Shown in pieces: positions 16,535 through 24,950 of a stretch of DNA of 46,494 nucleotides. Below the pieces are notes generated by a model, which did no database searches, was not told the origin of the DNA, and worked only from the letters and a program-made list of their open reading frames with translations. Origin of the DNA: Ruminococcus sp. (GTDB lineage Bacteria > Bacillota > Clostridia > Oscillospirales > Acutalibacteraceae); the NCBI GenBank assembly GCA_017404665.1, contig JAFRBX010000037.1, forward strand, positions 1 to 46,494. The letters are read 5' to 3'. Numbering within the stretch: position 1 is the stretch's first letter; the number at the start of each line of letters is the position of its first letter. A program made the translations under genes and the position numbers.

Positions 16535-17772
16535 GAATCACTCAAGAACAATTAACGCTGGTCAATGATCGCCTGCAGGCGATCCTGAAGTCCGATAATT
16601 ATTTTGCGCAGATGTACCGGGAGCTGGGCATCACCGAGGTAAAAACCGAGGAAGATTTCAAAAAGCTCCCATTTATTGATAAAGCAGAGCTGCGCAACGC
16701 CTATCCGTTAGGCATCCAGGCAGTACCGGACAGCGAGATCGTCCGCATCCACTCCTCCTCGGGCACGACCGGCAAGCCGGTCATCATCCCCTATACCGCC
16801 AAGGATGTTGACGACTGGGCGACGATGTTCGCCAGATGCTACGAGACCGCGGGCATCACCAAGGATGACCGCATCCAGATCACCCCGGGCTACGGTCTGT
16901 GGACGGCAGGCATCGGCTTTCAGGCGGGCTGTGAAAAGCTCGGCGCGATGGCGATACCGATGGGTCCCGGCAACACCGAAAAGCAGCTGCTGATGATGCA
17001 GGATCTGAAATCCACCGTGATCTGCGCAACCTCCAGCTATGCACTGCTGCTCGCCGAAGAGATCAACAAGCGCGGTCTCAAGGATAAGATCTGTCTGAAA
17101 AAGGGCGTCATCGGATCCGAGAGATGGAGCGACAAAAAGCGCGAGTATATCGCGAACGAGCTCGGCATCGAGCTGTATGACATCTACGGTCTCACCGAGA
17201 TCTACGGTCCCGGCATCGGCGTGAACTGCTCGGATCAGACCGGCATGCACTGCTGGGATGATTTCCTCTACATCGAAATCATCGATCCCGTGACCGGAGA
17301 GAATGTGGAGGACGGCGAGGAAGGCGAGATCGTCATCACCACACTCGTCAAGGAGGGCGCGCCGCTGCTCAGGTTCCGTACCCATGACCTGTCGCGCATC
17401 ATCCCGGGCGAATGTCCCTGCGGCAGCTGCTATCCCAGACTGGACGTCATCAAGGGCAGATCGGACGATATGTTCAAGGTACACGGCGTGAATATGTTCC
17501 CCAGTCAGGTCGAGGAGCTGCTCGGCACGGTGGACGGCGTATCCAGCGAGTACAAGATCGATATCGCACATGACGATGAAAAGAACCGCGACATCATCAT
17601 GCTGACGGTTGAAGCGGAAGGGCGCGTGAATTTTGATAAAACGGGAGAAGCGATCAAAAACGCTTTCAAGTCCAAGATGAGCGTCACCCCCAAGGTCGTC
17701 GTCGTTTCCGTGGGCACCCTGCCCCGCTCCGAGAAGAAAACCAAGAGGGTTTTCGATCACAGAGAGGATTGA
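16531..17772 (+). CDS. paaK: Phenylacetate-CoA ligase
   Basis: A 413-residue adenylate-forming enzyme. The AMP-binding loop is SSSGTTGKPV, followed by DIYGLTEIYGPG, LRFRTHDLSRI and the C-terminal GRSDDMFKVHGVN..PSQVE, as in PaaK. Linked to iorAB it may act on arylacetates or aryl-acetyl-CoA. In archaea an acyl-CoA synthetase run in reverse yields ATP from IOR products, and the same use is possible here but not shown. It is the last gene of the operon. Confidence 0.9.
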   Translation: MRITQEQLTLVNDRLQAILKSDNYFAQMYRELGITEVKTEEDFKKLPFIDKAELRNAYPLGIQAVPDSEIVRIHSSSGTTGKPVIIPYTAKDVDDWATMFARCYETAGITKDDRIQITPGYGLWTAGIGFQAGCEKLGAMAIPMGPGNTEKQLLMMQDLKSTVICATSSYALLLAEEINKRGLKDKICLKKGVIGSERWSDKKREYIANELGIELYDIYGLTEIYGPGIGVNCSDQTGMHCWDDFLYIEIIDPVTGENVEDGEEGEIVITTLVKEGAPLLRFRTHDLSRIIPGECPCGSCYPRLDVIKGRSDDMFKVHGVNMFPSQVEELLGTVDGVSSEYKIDIAHDDEKNRDIIMLTVEAEGRVNFDKTGEAIKNAFKSKMSVTPKVVVVSVGTLPRSEKKTKRVFDHRED

Positions 17773-17879
17773 TCACGGCTGTTCTTTCGAAACGGAAACA
17801 GCGCTTTGAAAGCATGCTTTTCGCAGCGTCCGGTTCCATTAAACGGGCGTCAAACATAGAATTAAGACAAACAGCGAAT

Positions 17880-17913
17880 GGGGCTGTCACACTGATTCAG
17901 TGCGGCAGCCCCT
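17880..17913. repeat. Palindromic hairpin, copy 2 flanking the ior operon
   Basis: GGGGCTG-CACT...AGTG-CAGCCCC forms a long stem and shares its core with 13922-13956. The T content after it is low in both directions, so termination is uncertain, although it sits where the paaK terminator should be. Confidence 0.6.
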
Positions 17914-17961
17914 GATCTTATCATAAGATGTGTTTTTCGATCATCGGAGTGATGATTATTT

Positions 17962-18387
17962 TTACGCTCTCTTCGCTGCGCGCAGTTCGAGCAGCTTTGC
18001 TTGTAGCGCCTGATACCCCGCTTCAACACCATCAATCGATGCGACCGTCTTTTCCATCGGGCAGATATCAGTCCCGGTGCGATTGATGATCGACTCTGTC
18101 AGCGAATCCCACGTGCAGGGGGTGCCGTGCTGCTGCAGGTAATCGCGTGCGGCAGTTGACGTCACCTTACCGTGAACCGCTGTGATACCGGCTTTGACGA
18201 ACAGCATCGCCGCAGCCTTGCCGACGATGACATCCGCGGCGGAATAACCGCTCAGATCACGCCCCTCGGCGATGAAGCGCATCATCGGTGAAATACCTCT
18301 TCCGTCGTCGGTGATGATCTCACCGTCCCTGCACAGGCAGATGCTGTGTCCGGCAAGATTCGCCTTTGCTGTTTGTAAATCAGTCAT
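17962..18387 (-). CDS. DUF1893 protein (cytidine-deaminase-like fold)
   Basis: A 141-residue protein of the DUF1893/TM1506 family, whose solved member has a cytidine deaminase-like fold without an obvious zinc site. ADVIVGKAAAMLFVKAG and TPCTWDSLTESIINRTGTDICPMEKTV match the conserved part. Its function is unknown. The ATG at 18387 overlaps the stop of the ECF gene by eight bases (ATGACTGA), so it is coupled to it. A TTG at 18399 is an alternative start. Confidence 0.7.
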   Translation of the reverse strand: MTDLQTAKANLAGHSICLCRDGEIITDDGRGISPMMRFIAEGRDLSGYSAADVIVGKAAAMLFVKAGITAVHGKVTSTAARDYLQQHGTPCTWDSLTESIINRTGTDICPMEKTVASIDGVEAGYQALQAKLLELRAAKRA

Positions 18388-18958
18388 GGTCTTTGACAAG
18401 GATCGCTCTCAGTCCGATGATAAGCAGCGGTACCGCTGCGGCTTGGATCGCAAGTCCTACCCATCCGGTAAGGATCTGCGACCATATCATCGGTACGGTA
18501 AAAGGCGCAATATTTTGGAAAACAGCGACTAAGCCGAGGAACACGGCGCGGCCTGTGAGCTGGGCGAGGATCACAGCAGGGAAAGCCCACAGTCCGTTTT
18601 CATATATCTTCTTACTGAACAAGCCTGCAACAACGGCAAATACTGTCAGCTCAGCTGCCATAAACGGCAGTCTGGGGAGCGCGGGCATCGCTTCGCCGAT
18701 CATCGAGGTGATTGCAAAGCTGACAACCGGCGACAGCGCGCCGACCATGATCCCCCAGCGGGAACCGAGCAGACATCCGCCGATCAGAACCGGCAGATAC
18801 ATCGGCAGCAGCTGTACGCCGCCCGGCTGTCCGAGCGCAAGGTGGACGATCTGCGGCAGGATGACAGCTAAGGCGATCAAGCCTACTGAGGTCAGTGTCT
18901 TTACGGTGATTCTGCCTTTTACGGCAGTATTTCTTTGCACTAAAATATTTTCTAACAT
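18380..18958 (-). CDS. ECF transporter S component (substrate unknown)
   Basis: A 192-residue membrane protein with about six helices. LLPMYLPVLIGGCLLGSRWGIMVGALSPVVSF is the typical S-component core, where helix 1-3 text is conserved. S components bind a vitamin or precursor and share the EcfAA'T energy module, which is not encoded here. I cannot assign the ligand. GGAGAG before the ATG gives a clear start. It lies 13 bp after the DUF362 stop and overlaps DUF1893. Confidence 0.7.
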   Translation of the reverse strand: MLENILVQRNTAVKGRITVKTLTSVGLIALAVILPQIVHLALGQPGGVQLLPMYLPVLIGGCLLGSRWGIMVGALSPVVSFAITSMIGEAMPALPRLPFMAAELTVFAVVAGLFSKKIYENGLWAFPAVILAQLTGRAVFLGLVAVFQNIAPFTVPMIWSQILTGWVGLAIQAAAVPLLIIGLRAILVKDHD

Positions 18959-18971
18959 GATAATCTCTCCT

Positions 18972-19973
18972 TTACAGACTGAACGGCTTTAAGTCTTTTA
19001 CCGCTTGCTTTTGTGTGATACCGGTTTCATCGTTATCGAGGTCGACGAGGAGATATCGGTCGTTGCCCATGCCCATTCCCTTCATACAGCTGAGCTGGCG
19101 ATGTCCGTGACGGGTCTCGATACGCTCTCTGAGCGCGTGATTCTCGTCTTCCCTCATAGCATAGATCAGATCGACACACGCCTGATCCAGCGCTAAAATA
19201 TCGGTCGAGGCGAGGATGCCGACGTTCGGTGTGACGACAGGCTCCGCATGGACGCCCTCGCAGTCGCAGGAAACGGACATATTGCGCATTACGTTGACAT
19301 AGGTGATGTTTTTGCCGAAGAAATCGACCGTCGCTTTGGTGGACTCGGTGATGCGCTCCATCAGCTCCTCCTCCGCGATCGACCACATATCCTCTCCCTC
19401 GCGGGTATGGATCCACTTTTTGCCGATCCTGCCGTCCGCGCAGCCGATGCCGATATTCTTGTTCGAGCCGCCGAAGCCGCCCATCATATGGCCCTTGAAG
19501 TGCGTCAGCACCAGCATCGAGTCATAGCCGGTCATGTGAGAGCCGCAGGACATTTCCTTCATCCATTTGCCGCCCTCGATCGGCAGCAGGACGGTGCCGT
19601 CCTCGTCCATGATATCAACAGGACAGAACGTCCACCCGTTGACCTCGAGTGTTTTGCGGTGCTGTTCGGTGGTGTAGCGGTCGCCCTCATAGTAGGTGTT
19701 GGTCTCGACGATCACAGCGTCTTTGAGCTCGGCTTCGGATGAAAGCAGCTCCTTCACCCACTCACGCGGAATGATGTTGGGACCGTGCGGCTCGCCCGTA
19801 TGGAGCTTGACGGCGATCCTGCCCTTCATCTCCGCGTTCACCTTTTCATAGACCTTTTTGAGCCCTTCGGGGGATAATTCGCGGGTAAAATATACGACGG
19901 ACTCGGCGCCTGTCCTTTCCTCATACGGCACATAGCGCTCGCCGCCTTTACCTGCGGTTGTTTTGTTTGCCAT
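18972..19973 (-). CDS. DUF362 domain protein
   Basis: A 333-residue DUF362 protein: VKLHTGEPHGPN, SHMTGYDSMLVLTHFKGH, MGGFGGSNKNIGIGCADG are family signatures. No CxxCxxC ferredoxin motifs are seen, unlike many DUF362 proteins. Its role is unknown. A GTG at 19982 would add three residues but lies inside the AGAGGTG binding site, so the ATG at 19973 is chosen. A promoter (TTGCAG-17-TATTCT, 20005-20033) precedes it. It is first gene of DUF362-ECF S component-DUF1893. Confidence 0.8.
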   Translation of the reverse strand: MANKTTAGKGGERYVPYEERTGAESVVYFTRELSPEGLKKVYEKVNAEMKGRIAVKLHTGEPHGPNIIPREWVKELLSSEAELKDAVIVETNTYYEGDRYTTEQHRKTLEVNGWTFCPVDIMDEDGTVLLPIEGGKWMKEMSCGSHMTGYDSMLVLTHFKGHMMGGFGGSNKNIGIGCADGRIGKKWIHTREGEDMWSIAEEELMERITESTKATVDFFGKNITYVNVMRNMSVSCDCEGVHAEPVVTPNVGILASTDILALDQACVDLIYAMREDENHALRERIETRHGHRQLSCMKGMGMGNDRYLLVDLDNDETGITQKQAVKDLKPFSL

Positions 19974-20004
19974 AGCATTCACCTCTTATGGATTTGTTAC
20001 TGTA

Positions 20005-20033
20005 AGAATATCAGGTTTTTAATGATTCTGCAA
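20005..20033 (-). promoter_or_regulatory. Promoter of the DUF362-ECF-DUF1893 operon
   Basis: On the minus strand, TTGCAG (20028-20033), 17 bp, TATTCT (20005-20010). Confidence 0.5.
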
Positions 20034-20102
20034 TCCTTTTGTTGAACAGCTTCGACGCCTGTTCAAGTATAGCTTTGTTCCAAAAAAGAAACATGTGTCA
20101 AT

Positions 20103-21173
20103 TTATTTAAAAATCTTCCCGATAAAGTTATACATACAAACACGCCAGAAGTCGGAATCGTGCCCGAAGCCCTCGACATAGTCATATTGATGGCTGACGC
20201 CCATGCTTTCGAGCACTTCGCTGAAATACTCTGTGCTGTGGATATTCCACGGATCCTCACTGCCGACAGCAAGATACAGATAGATCGGCATGGTATCCTG
20301 TGCGGGCTGGGGCAAGACGTCGAAATACGGGATCGACCAGTAGCTGTCCGAATAGTAGCCGCTGACCGATATCACGTTGCCGTCGGGTGCGATACCGGCT
20401 ATATAGCCGATCTTGTCGAGCCATTGAAAGCCTGTGCAAAGCGACTTGGCGCCGCCCTCGGAAACGCCTGCGACAGCCGTGTTCTCTCTCCCCTGTGCAG
20501 CTGCATAATGCTCGCGCATAAACGGCATGAGGTCCACCGCAATATCGTCAACGGTCTTGTCATATGCCGCTCTGAGCCCGTATCCGTCAAGATCGTCCTT
20601 GATAGCCTGCTTGCCGGTGTACATATCGACGCCGACGATGATCATCGGCTCGGCGAGACCGTCGCGATACATGTTGCCGTACAGCATATGCAGATAGGAG
20701 CCGTCATACAGATGAGCGGTGTAATCGCCGCCCCAGCCGTGGATCATATACAGCACCGGATATGCGCCGGTTTCATCATAGCCCGGCGGAAGTAGGATGT
20801 TGACGCGCTTATCATCATCGGCAGTCGTCGAGAAATAGGTCACATCTGTCAACAGCGTGCCGTAATCCGTGCCGTCTTGTCTCTCGAACAGCGCCGGGTT
20901 CAGATCATAAACATTATCCGTCGAATAGGGATCAAAGTCGGTTTTCTTTTGATCCGCTTGACCCGTTTCTTTTTGCACGGGAGCTTCTGTTACCTCCTGC
21001 AGCGCCTCTGTCTGAATCGCTGACGTCTGCATTTCCGGCTGCGTCTCATATTCTGTTTGAACAACAGATTTTGTTTCCTTTTGATAAGAGGTATCAGAAC
21101 TATTGTCATGACAGGCAATCATACCCGCTGCCAACGCCGATATCAAAACCAGAATGATTAACTTTTTCATCAT
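20103..21173 (-). CDS. Esterase-D-type alpha/beta-hydrolase lipoprotein
   Basis: A 356-residue protein with a lipoprotein signal (AGMIAC, Cys near 21), a Thr/Gln/Glu-rich linker to about residue 75, then an esterase family (PF00756) domain: VLYMIHGWGGDYTAH, AVAGVSEGGAKS (nucleophile Ser in GVSEGG) and the late FGHDSDFW with the catalytic His. Relatives are feruloyl or acetyl-xylan esterases, often in fibre-degrading gut bacteria. It is anchored on the outside of the cell. The nearest AGGAG is ~15 bp from the ATG, so the start is less certain. Confidence 0.75.
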   Translation of the reverse strand: MMKKLIILVLISALAAGMIACHDNSSDTSYQKETKSVVQTEYETQPEMQTSAIQTEALQEVTEAPVQKETGQADQKKTDFDPYSTDNVYDLNPALFERQDGTDYGTLLTDVTYFSTTADDDKRVNILLPPGYDETGAYPVLYMIHGWGGDYTAHLYDGSYLHMLYGNMYRDGLAEPMIIVGVDMYTGKQAIKDDLDGYGLRAAYDKTVDDIAVDLMPFMREHYAAAQGRENTAVAGVSEGGAKSLCTGFQWLDKIGYIAGIAPDGNVISVSGYYSDSYWSIPYFDVLPQPAQDTMPIYLYLAVGSEDPWNIHSTEYFSEVLESMGVSHQYDYVEGFGHDSDFWRVCMYNFIGKIFK

Positions 21174-21229
21174 TGATCAGTGGAATAGCTCCTTTATCAT
21201 TGCATTGTATACTATAATGACGGCATTGA

Positions 21230-21706
21230 TTAAGATTCGTTGACGAGTTTTCCCGTCATATGCTCCGGGGTCAGCTCCAGACAGTTTACTCGCGCAAAGG
21301 CGCTGTCCAGCTCCTTGAGCAGATAGGCTTCATCATCCGTAAATTTGCGACAGAGGTTGGTACAGATCTCTCTTTTTTTGTCTTCATCGGCAACAAGCCT
21401 GATCCGTCCGAAAACGATCACGCTGCATATGTTCAGCGCCCAATCGCCGTCTTTGCGATAACCCTGATCCATCACACAGTAGCTGACCTTGTCGCAATTC
21501 TCTATCGCGTCGAGCTTATGACCCTCTTTGGCGCAATGAAAGTAGAGCTTGCCGTCCGCTTCACAGTACCAATGGTCCAGCGGCACGCCGTAAGGGTATC
21601 CGCCGTCGCCCAAAAGAGAGAGAACGCCTCTTTTCTCAGAATTCAATATGCTGATACATTCTTTCTCAGAGAGCTGCTGTTTGAATCTTCTCATTTTCCT
21701 GAACAT
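21230..21706 (-). CDS. Pyridoxamine 5'-phosphate oxidase-fold flavoprotein (NimA-like)
   Basis: A 158-residue protein of the split-barrel FMN-binding family: RGVLSLLGDGGYPYGVPLDHWY, then LYFHCAKEGHKLDAI and the VSYCVM strand. Family members such as NimA reduce nitro compounds; most are uncharacterised. GAAGGAGAAATCG supports the ATG at 21706; a GTG at 21721 lies in the binding site region. A promoter reads TGGACA-17-TATGAT (21751-21779). Confidence 0.8.
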   Translation of the reverse strand: MFRKMRRFKQQLSEKECISILNSEKRGVLSLLGDGGYPYGVPLDHWYCEADGKLYFHCAKEGHKLDAIENCDKVSYCVMDQGYRKDGDWALNICSVIVFGRIRLVADEDKKREICTNLCRKFTDDEAYLLKELDSAFARVNCLELTPEHMTGKLVNES

Positions 21707-21750
21707 CGATTTCTCCTTCACTCAAGCACTGCTTGCATGGCTATACTAGA

Positions 21751-21779
21751 ATCATAACAGAAAAACCGCTCCTTGTCCA
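21751..21779 (-). promoter_or_regulatory. Promoter of the NimA-like gene
   Basis: On the minus strand, TGGACA (21774-21779), 17 bp, TATGAT (21751-21756). Confidence 0.55.
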
Positions 21780-21781
21780 CA

Positions 21782-21816
21782 AAAATCTCCGCCCGGATTT
21801 ATCATCCAAGCGGAGG
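21782..21816 (-). terminator. Terminator of the ohrR-gpx-CDF operon
   Basis: On the minus strand, CCTCCGC pairs with GCGGAG and is followed by ATTTTT. Confidence 0.7.
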
Positions 21817-21834
21817 CGATTAACTGACAAAGGA

Positions 21835-22944
21835 TTATGCGTCGATATCGGGGGCGATCAGCAGCGAATAATCGGGATACAGCGCCTGTATCTCTTCTGT
21901 CAGAATACAGACGGCTTCCGCCTTTTCGATATCAAAGCTGACGACAACGTCAAAGCGCATGGTTTTGTTTTCCGCATCCATATAGAAGCCGTGCAGCTGC
22001 AGCGCCCAATCGTGCGACAGAACGGTTTTTTGAACGGTGTTGCGTATTTTCGCGCTCTCATCGTCGGAGGTGTTATAGGAATACACCCCGATGGCGGTCA
22101 AAACAACCCCCGTCTCCAGATAAATCTTCGCCTGTACGCGCCGGGTGAGCGCGTCGACCTCGTCGACAGTCATAGTGTCGGGCAATTCCAGATGAACGCT
22201 GGCATAGTTTTTGTTCGGACCGTAGTTGAAAATGAGCAGATCATACGCGCCGCGCACCTCGGGCTCTTCGCAAATCAGCTTTTTAATGCGGCTGACTTCT
22301 TCCCTATCGCTTCGCTTGCCGAGGATTTCGTTCACCGTTTCGATCATCATTTCAATACCCGCCTTGATGATGAACACGGAAATCACAACGCCGACATACG
22401 CTTCCAAGGATACGCCCCATATCAAATAGACGATCGCCGACAAAAGTACCGAGACGGACAACACAGCGTCGAACAGCGCATCAGAGCCCGATGCGACAAG
22501 CGCGCCGGAGTTATGCTTCTTCCCCTGCTTCCTGACATACAAACCGAGAATGATCTTCACAACGACGGCGACGGATATGATGATGAGCGACAGGGGGCTG
22601 TAATCCGCCGTTTCGGGAGCGATAATCTTTTTGACGGACTCCACCAGCGAGGTGATACCCGCGTAGAGCACGATCGCCGCAATGATCATGGAGCTGAGAT
22701 ACTCGATCCTGCCGTAGCCGAGCGGATGCTTTTTGTCGGGCAGTTTCGCGCCGAGCTTTGCGCCGATGATCGTAATCACCGAGCTTGCCGCGTCGGACAG
22801 GTTGTTAACCGCGTCCAGAATCACGGCGATGGAGTTAGCGGTGAGACCGACGACTGCCTTGAAGCCCGCCAGAAATACATTTGCCAAAATGCCGATGATG
22901 CTGGTGCGGATGATCGCTTTTTCACGCGTCTTCTGCTCTTTCAT
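21835..22944 (-). CDS. Cation diffusion facilitator, Mn-type
   Basis: A 369-residue CDF exporter with six helices and a long C-terminal cytoplasmic domain. The metal site motifs are DAVNNLSDA in TM2 (Asn47, Asp51) and SDALFD in TM5 (Asp155, Asp159). This N/D-xxx-D plus DxxxD combination is that of Mn-exporting CDFs rather than the HxxxD of zinc exporters, so manganese is the best guess. It starts two bases after the peroxidase stop, so it is cotranscribed with the OhrR-type regulator. Confidence 0.85.
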   Translation of the reverse strand: MKEQKTREKAIIRTSIIGILANVFLAGFKAVVGLTANSIAVILDAVNNLSDAASSVITIIGAKLGAKLPDKKHPLGYGRIEYLSSMIIAAIVLYAGITSLVESVKKIIAPETADYSPLSLIIISVAVVVKIILGLYVRKQGKKHNSGALVASGSDALFDAVLSVSVLLSAIVYLIWGVSLEAYVGVVISVFIIKAGIEMMIETVNEILGKRSDREEVSRIKKLICEEPEVRGAYDLLIFNYGPNKNYASVHLELPDTMTVDEVDALTRRVQAKIYLETGVVLTAIGVYSYNTSDDESAKIRNTVQKTVLSHDWALQLHGFYMDAENKTMRFDVVVSFDIEKAEAVCILTEEIQALYPDYSLLIAPDIDA

Positions 22945-22946
22945 GA

Positions 22947-23498
22947 TTACTTACCCAGTTCAGCGGCGACAGCGTCGCGGACGAGCTTCATATCCACAGT
23001 CGGCTCGAACCGAGCAACCACCTTGCCCTCTCTGTCGACAAGGAACTTCGTGAAATTCCATTTAATATACGCCTTGTCGCCGTAGGTCTTGTTGTTCATG
23101 TTTGCAAATTTGTCCAAAGCTTTGTTCTTAAGACCTTTTCCGAAGCCTTCAAAAGGCTTTTCGGTCGCGAGAAACGCAAAGAGCGGGTCGGCGTTCTCGC
23201 CGTTGACGTCGATCTTTTTGAACTGCGGGAACTCGGTGCCGAATTTCACGGTGCAGAACTCGTGAATCTCATCCTCGGAGCCGGGAGACTGATTCGCAAA
23301 CTGGTTGCACGGGAAGTCAAGAATCTCAAAGCCCTGATCCCTGAATTCTCTGTACATCGCCTCGAGCGGCTCATAATGCGGTGTGAAGCCGCAGCCGGTT
23401 GCGGTGTTGACGATCAGCAGCACCTTTCCCTTGAATTCCGAAAGGCTGACGTCGCCGCCCTTTCTGTCCTTTACTGAAAAATCGTATACGTTTGCCAT
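22947..23498 (-). CDS. Cysteine-type glutathione peroxidase family protein
   Basis: A 183-residue GPx-fold peroxidase. Cys36 (NTATGCGFTP) is the peroxidatic residue, FPCNQF (62-67) gives the Gln, WNF (147-149) the Trp and Asn, and Cys82 in EFCTVKFG is a likely resolving cysteine, so it is probably thioredoxin-dependent. It removes hydroperoxides in the cytoplasm. The start is ATG 23498 after AAAGGAGG. It is second in an operon behind the OhrR-like repressor. Confidence 0.88.
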   Translation of the reverse strand: MANVYDFSVKDRKGGDVSLSEFKGKVLLIVNTATGCGFTPHYEPLEAMYREFRDQGFEILDFPCNQFANQSPGSEDEIHEFCTVKFGTEFPQFKKIDVNGENADPLFAFLATEKPFEGFGKGLKNKALDKFANMNNKTYGDKAYIKWNFTKFLVDREGKVVARFEPTVDMKLVRDAVAAELGK

Positions 23499-23511
23499 TT
23501 TATTTCCTCCT

Positions 23512-23961
23512 TTAGTTGTTATTGTCAGAGCTGTCTTGCTCCAACATTTTATATAGAATGGTATATAAAAACATAGCTTCTTCCTCTGTGATATGAAACT
23601 CCCGTGCGATCGTCCCGGGCACGCACAGGGCGTCATCACGCAGCGCAGCGCCGCGTTCGGTCAGATCGATGACGAGGTTTCTTTCGTCCTCCTTATCCTT
23701 CGTCTTGACGATATAGCCCTTTTCCTCCAGCTTTTTCAGCAGGGGCGTTACGGTGTTGGTTTTCAGGCACAGGGCTTCACACAGGAATTTTTCATTGACG
23801 GGAGCCGCCTCCCACAGCACCATCATCACGATATACTGGGTGTAGGTCAAGGAGAGCTTGTCGAGCAGCGGCTTATACCTCCGCGTGATCATATTCGATA
23901 CTGCGTAAAGCGGAAAACAAAGCTGATTTTTCAGCCTTAATGCTTCATATTTTTTGTCCAT
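23512..23961 (-). CDS. ohrR: OhrR-type MarR repressor (organic hydroperoxide sensor)
   Basis: A 149-residue MarR-family regulator, close to Bacillus OhrR over its length: LKNQLCFPLYA holds the sensor Cys15, and the two tyrosines that hydrogen-bond it, Tyr29 and Tyr40, are at the same positions. The winged helix (TNTVTPLLKKLEEKGYI, DERN) is intact. OhrR leaves DNA when Cys15 is oxidised. Here it heads an operon with a peroxidase and a Mn-type exporter instead of the usual ohrA, and a palindrome overlaps its own promoter. Confidence 0.85.
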   Translation of the reverse strand: MDKKYEALRLKNQLCFPLYAVSNMITRRYKPLLDKLSLTYTQYIVMMVLWEAAPVNEKFLCEALCLKTNTVTPLLKKLEEKGYIVKTKDKEDERNLVIDLTERGAALRDDALCVPGTIAREFHITEEEAMFLYTILYKMLEQDSSDNNN

Positions 23962-24001
23962 GACGGTTCACCTCTTTTGGTCTGAAATCTTTATCTGTCT
24001 T

Positions 24002-24031
24002 AATTATATCGCACGCGATATAATTTGTCAA
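24002..24031 (-). promoter_or_regulatory. Promoter with embedded 24-bp palindromic operator
   Basis: On the minus strand, TTGACA (24026-24031), 17 bp, TATAAT (24003-24008), both perfect. A perfect inverted repeat, AATTATATCGC-N2-GCGATATAATT (24002-24025), covers the spacer and -10. Binding there would block RNA polymerase, so it is the likely OhrR site. Confidence 0.8.
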
Positions 24032-24070
24032 GAAAAATCTCCGCATGGTGTTAAATTTCCAGACGGAGAT
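24032..24070 (-). terminator. Terminator of the DUF5131 gene
   Basis: ATCTCCG and CGGAGAT pair, and on the minus strand the stem is followed by TTTTCTTG. It ends one base before the ohrR -35. Confidence 0.65.
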
Positions 24071-24074
24071 AGAT

Positions 24075-24950
24075 TTATTGCTCACATTTACCGCATCGGG
24101 TGCAGCCGTTGCAGATGATCTTCATGCCGCAGGTTTGGCATTTGTCGCCGAAATAAGGCTTGTAGCGTCTTTCGTCGGAGATCGGCAGCCCGAGCAGATT
24201 ACACAGCTTGAAGTCGATCGGCTTGCCCTTGAAGCTGAGTCCCGATTTGTACGCTTGATTCGCCTGCAGCCCGCTTCCCTCGATCGCATAGGTCTTTCCG
24301 TCCTTGACAAATCGTCTGCCCGTGCCGACAAACGCAAAGGTGACGTCAAATTCCCGGCACTCGTCGCGAAGCTGTTTGACCCACTCATAGTGACACGGAC
24401 GGGCTCCGGCGTAGTTCTCACCGTCGCAGATGACCTGCTCGATCTGCCCTGTCGCAAGATACTCGCGGATACTCACCGCCCCGATGAACGGAGCGCACAT
24501 GATTCCTTTGTGCCTGAACGGCAGAGACAGCAGGATCGGGATGCGCTCGTCGGCGCGCTTCTGATTCTCGCAGCTCACATTGAAAAAGACGTTCTCCCAG
24601 CCGTCGCCCCAATCGTAGGGAAGACAGTCGCGTACTCTTTCGGGGCGCTTTGTCAGCAGAAAGAACACAACGTCGGGGCGCTGACGGATGATGCTCCACG
24701 CTTCATCCCGCCATGTGTCTGCTTCCTCAAGGAAAAAATCGGAGGTCATGCACACGCGAAGCTGTTCGCCGCTCTGCACCTTGTACCGTCCGTATCTGTC
24801 CTTCGACAGCGGATAGCGAAAGCCCGCTTTGGTGCGGTAGATATCCGCGCCGCTTCTTCCACGCTGTTCATCGAGAAAGTACATATAGCAGTTCTGACAG
24901 CCCTCGCTGCACTTTTTGCAGCCATGCCATGGGTTCCATATATCGTGCAT
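24075..24950 (-). CDS. DUF5131 (phage Gp37/Gp68-type) protein with C-terminal cysteine cluster
   Basis: A 291-residue protein. It begins HDIWNPWHGC and continues CSEGCQNCYMYFLDE, the cysteine motif of the DUF5131 family, whose arrangement recalls radical-SAM-like enzymes; no activity is established. The C-terminus CQTCGMKIICNGCTRCGKC looks like a zinc ribbon or metal site. Although the family is named after phage proteins, nothing around it is phage-like. GGAGGTG supports the ATG at 24950; a longer frame to 25001 has no binding site. Confidence 0.75.
   Translation of the reverse strand: MHDIWNPWHGCKKCSEGCQNCYMYFLDEQRGRSGADIYRTKAGFRYPLSKDRYGRYKVQSGEQLRVCMTSDFFLEEADTWRDEAWSIIRQRPDVVFFLLTKRPERVRDCLPYDWGDGWENVFFNVSCENQKRADERIPILLSLPFRHKGIMCAPFIGAVSIREYLATGQIEQVICDGENYAGARPCHYEWVKQLRDECREFDVTFAFVGTGRRFVKDGKTYAIEGSGLQANQAYKSGLSFKGKPIDFKLCNLLGLPISDERRYKPYFGDKCQTCGMKIICNGCTRCGKCEQ

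Noticed and set aside
16708-17760. 350-codon minus-strand open frame
   Set aside because: It mirrors paaK and arises from codon bias on the coding strand.
21733-23085. 450-codon plus-strand open frame
   Set aside because: It lies opposite the CDF exporter and the 3' part of the peroxidase gene, has no ribosome binding site and shows no domain. It is an antisense shadow.
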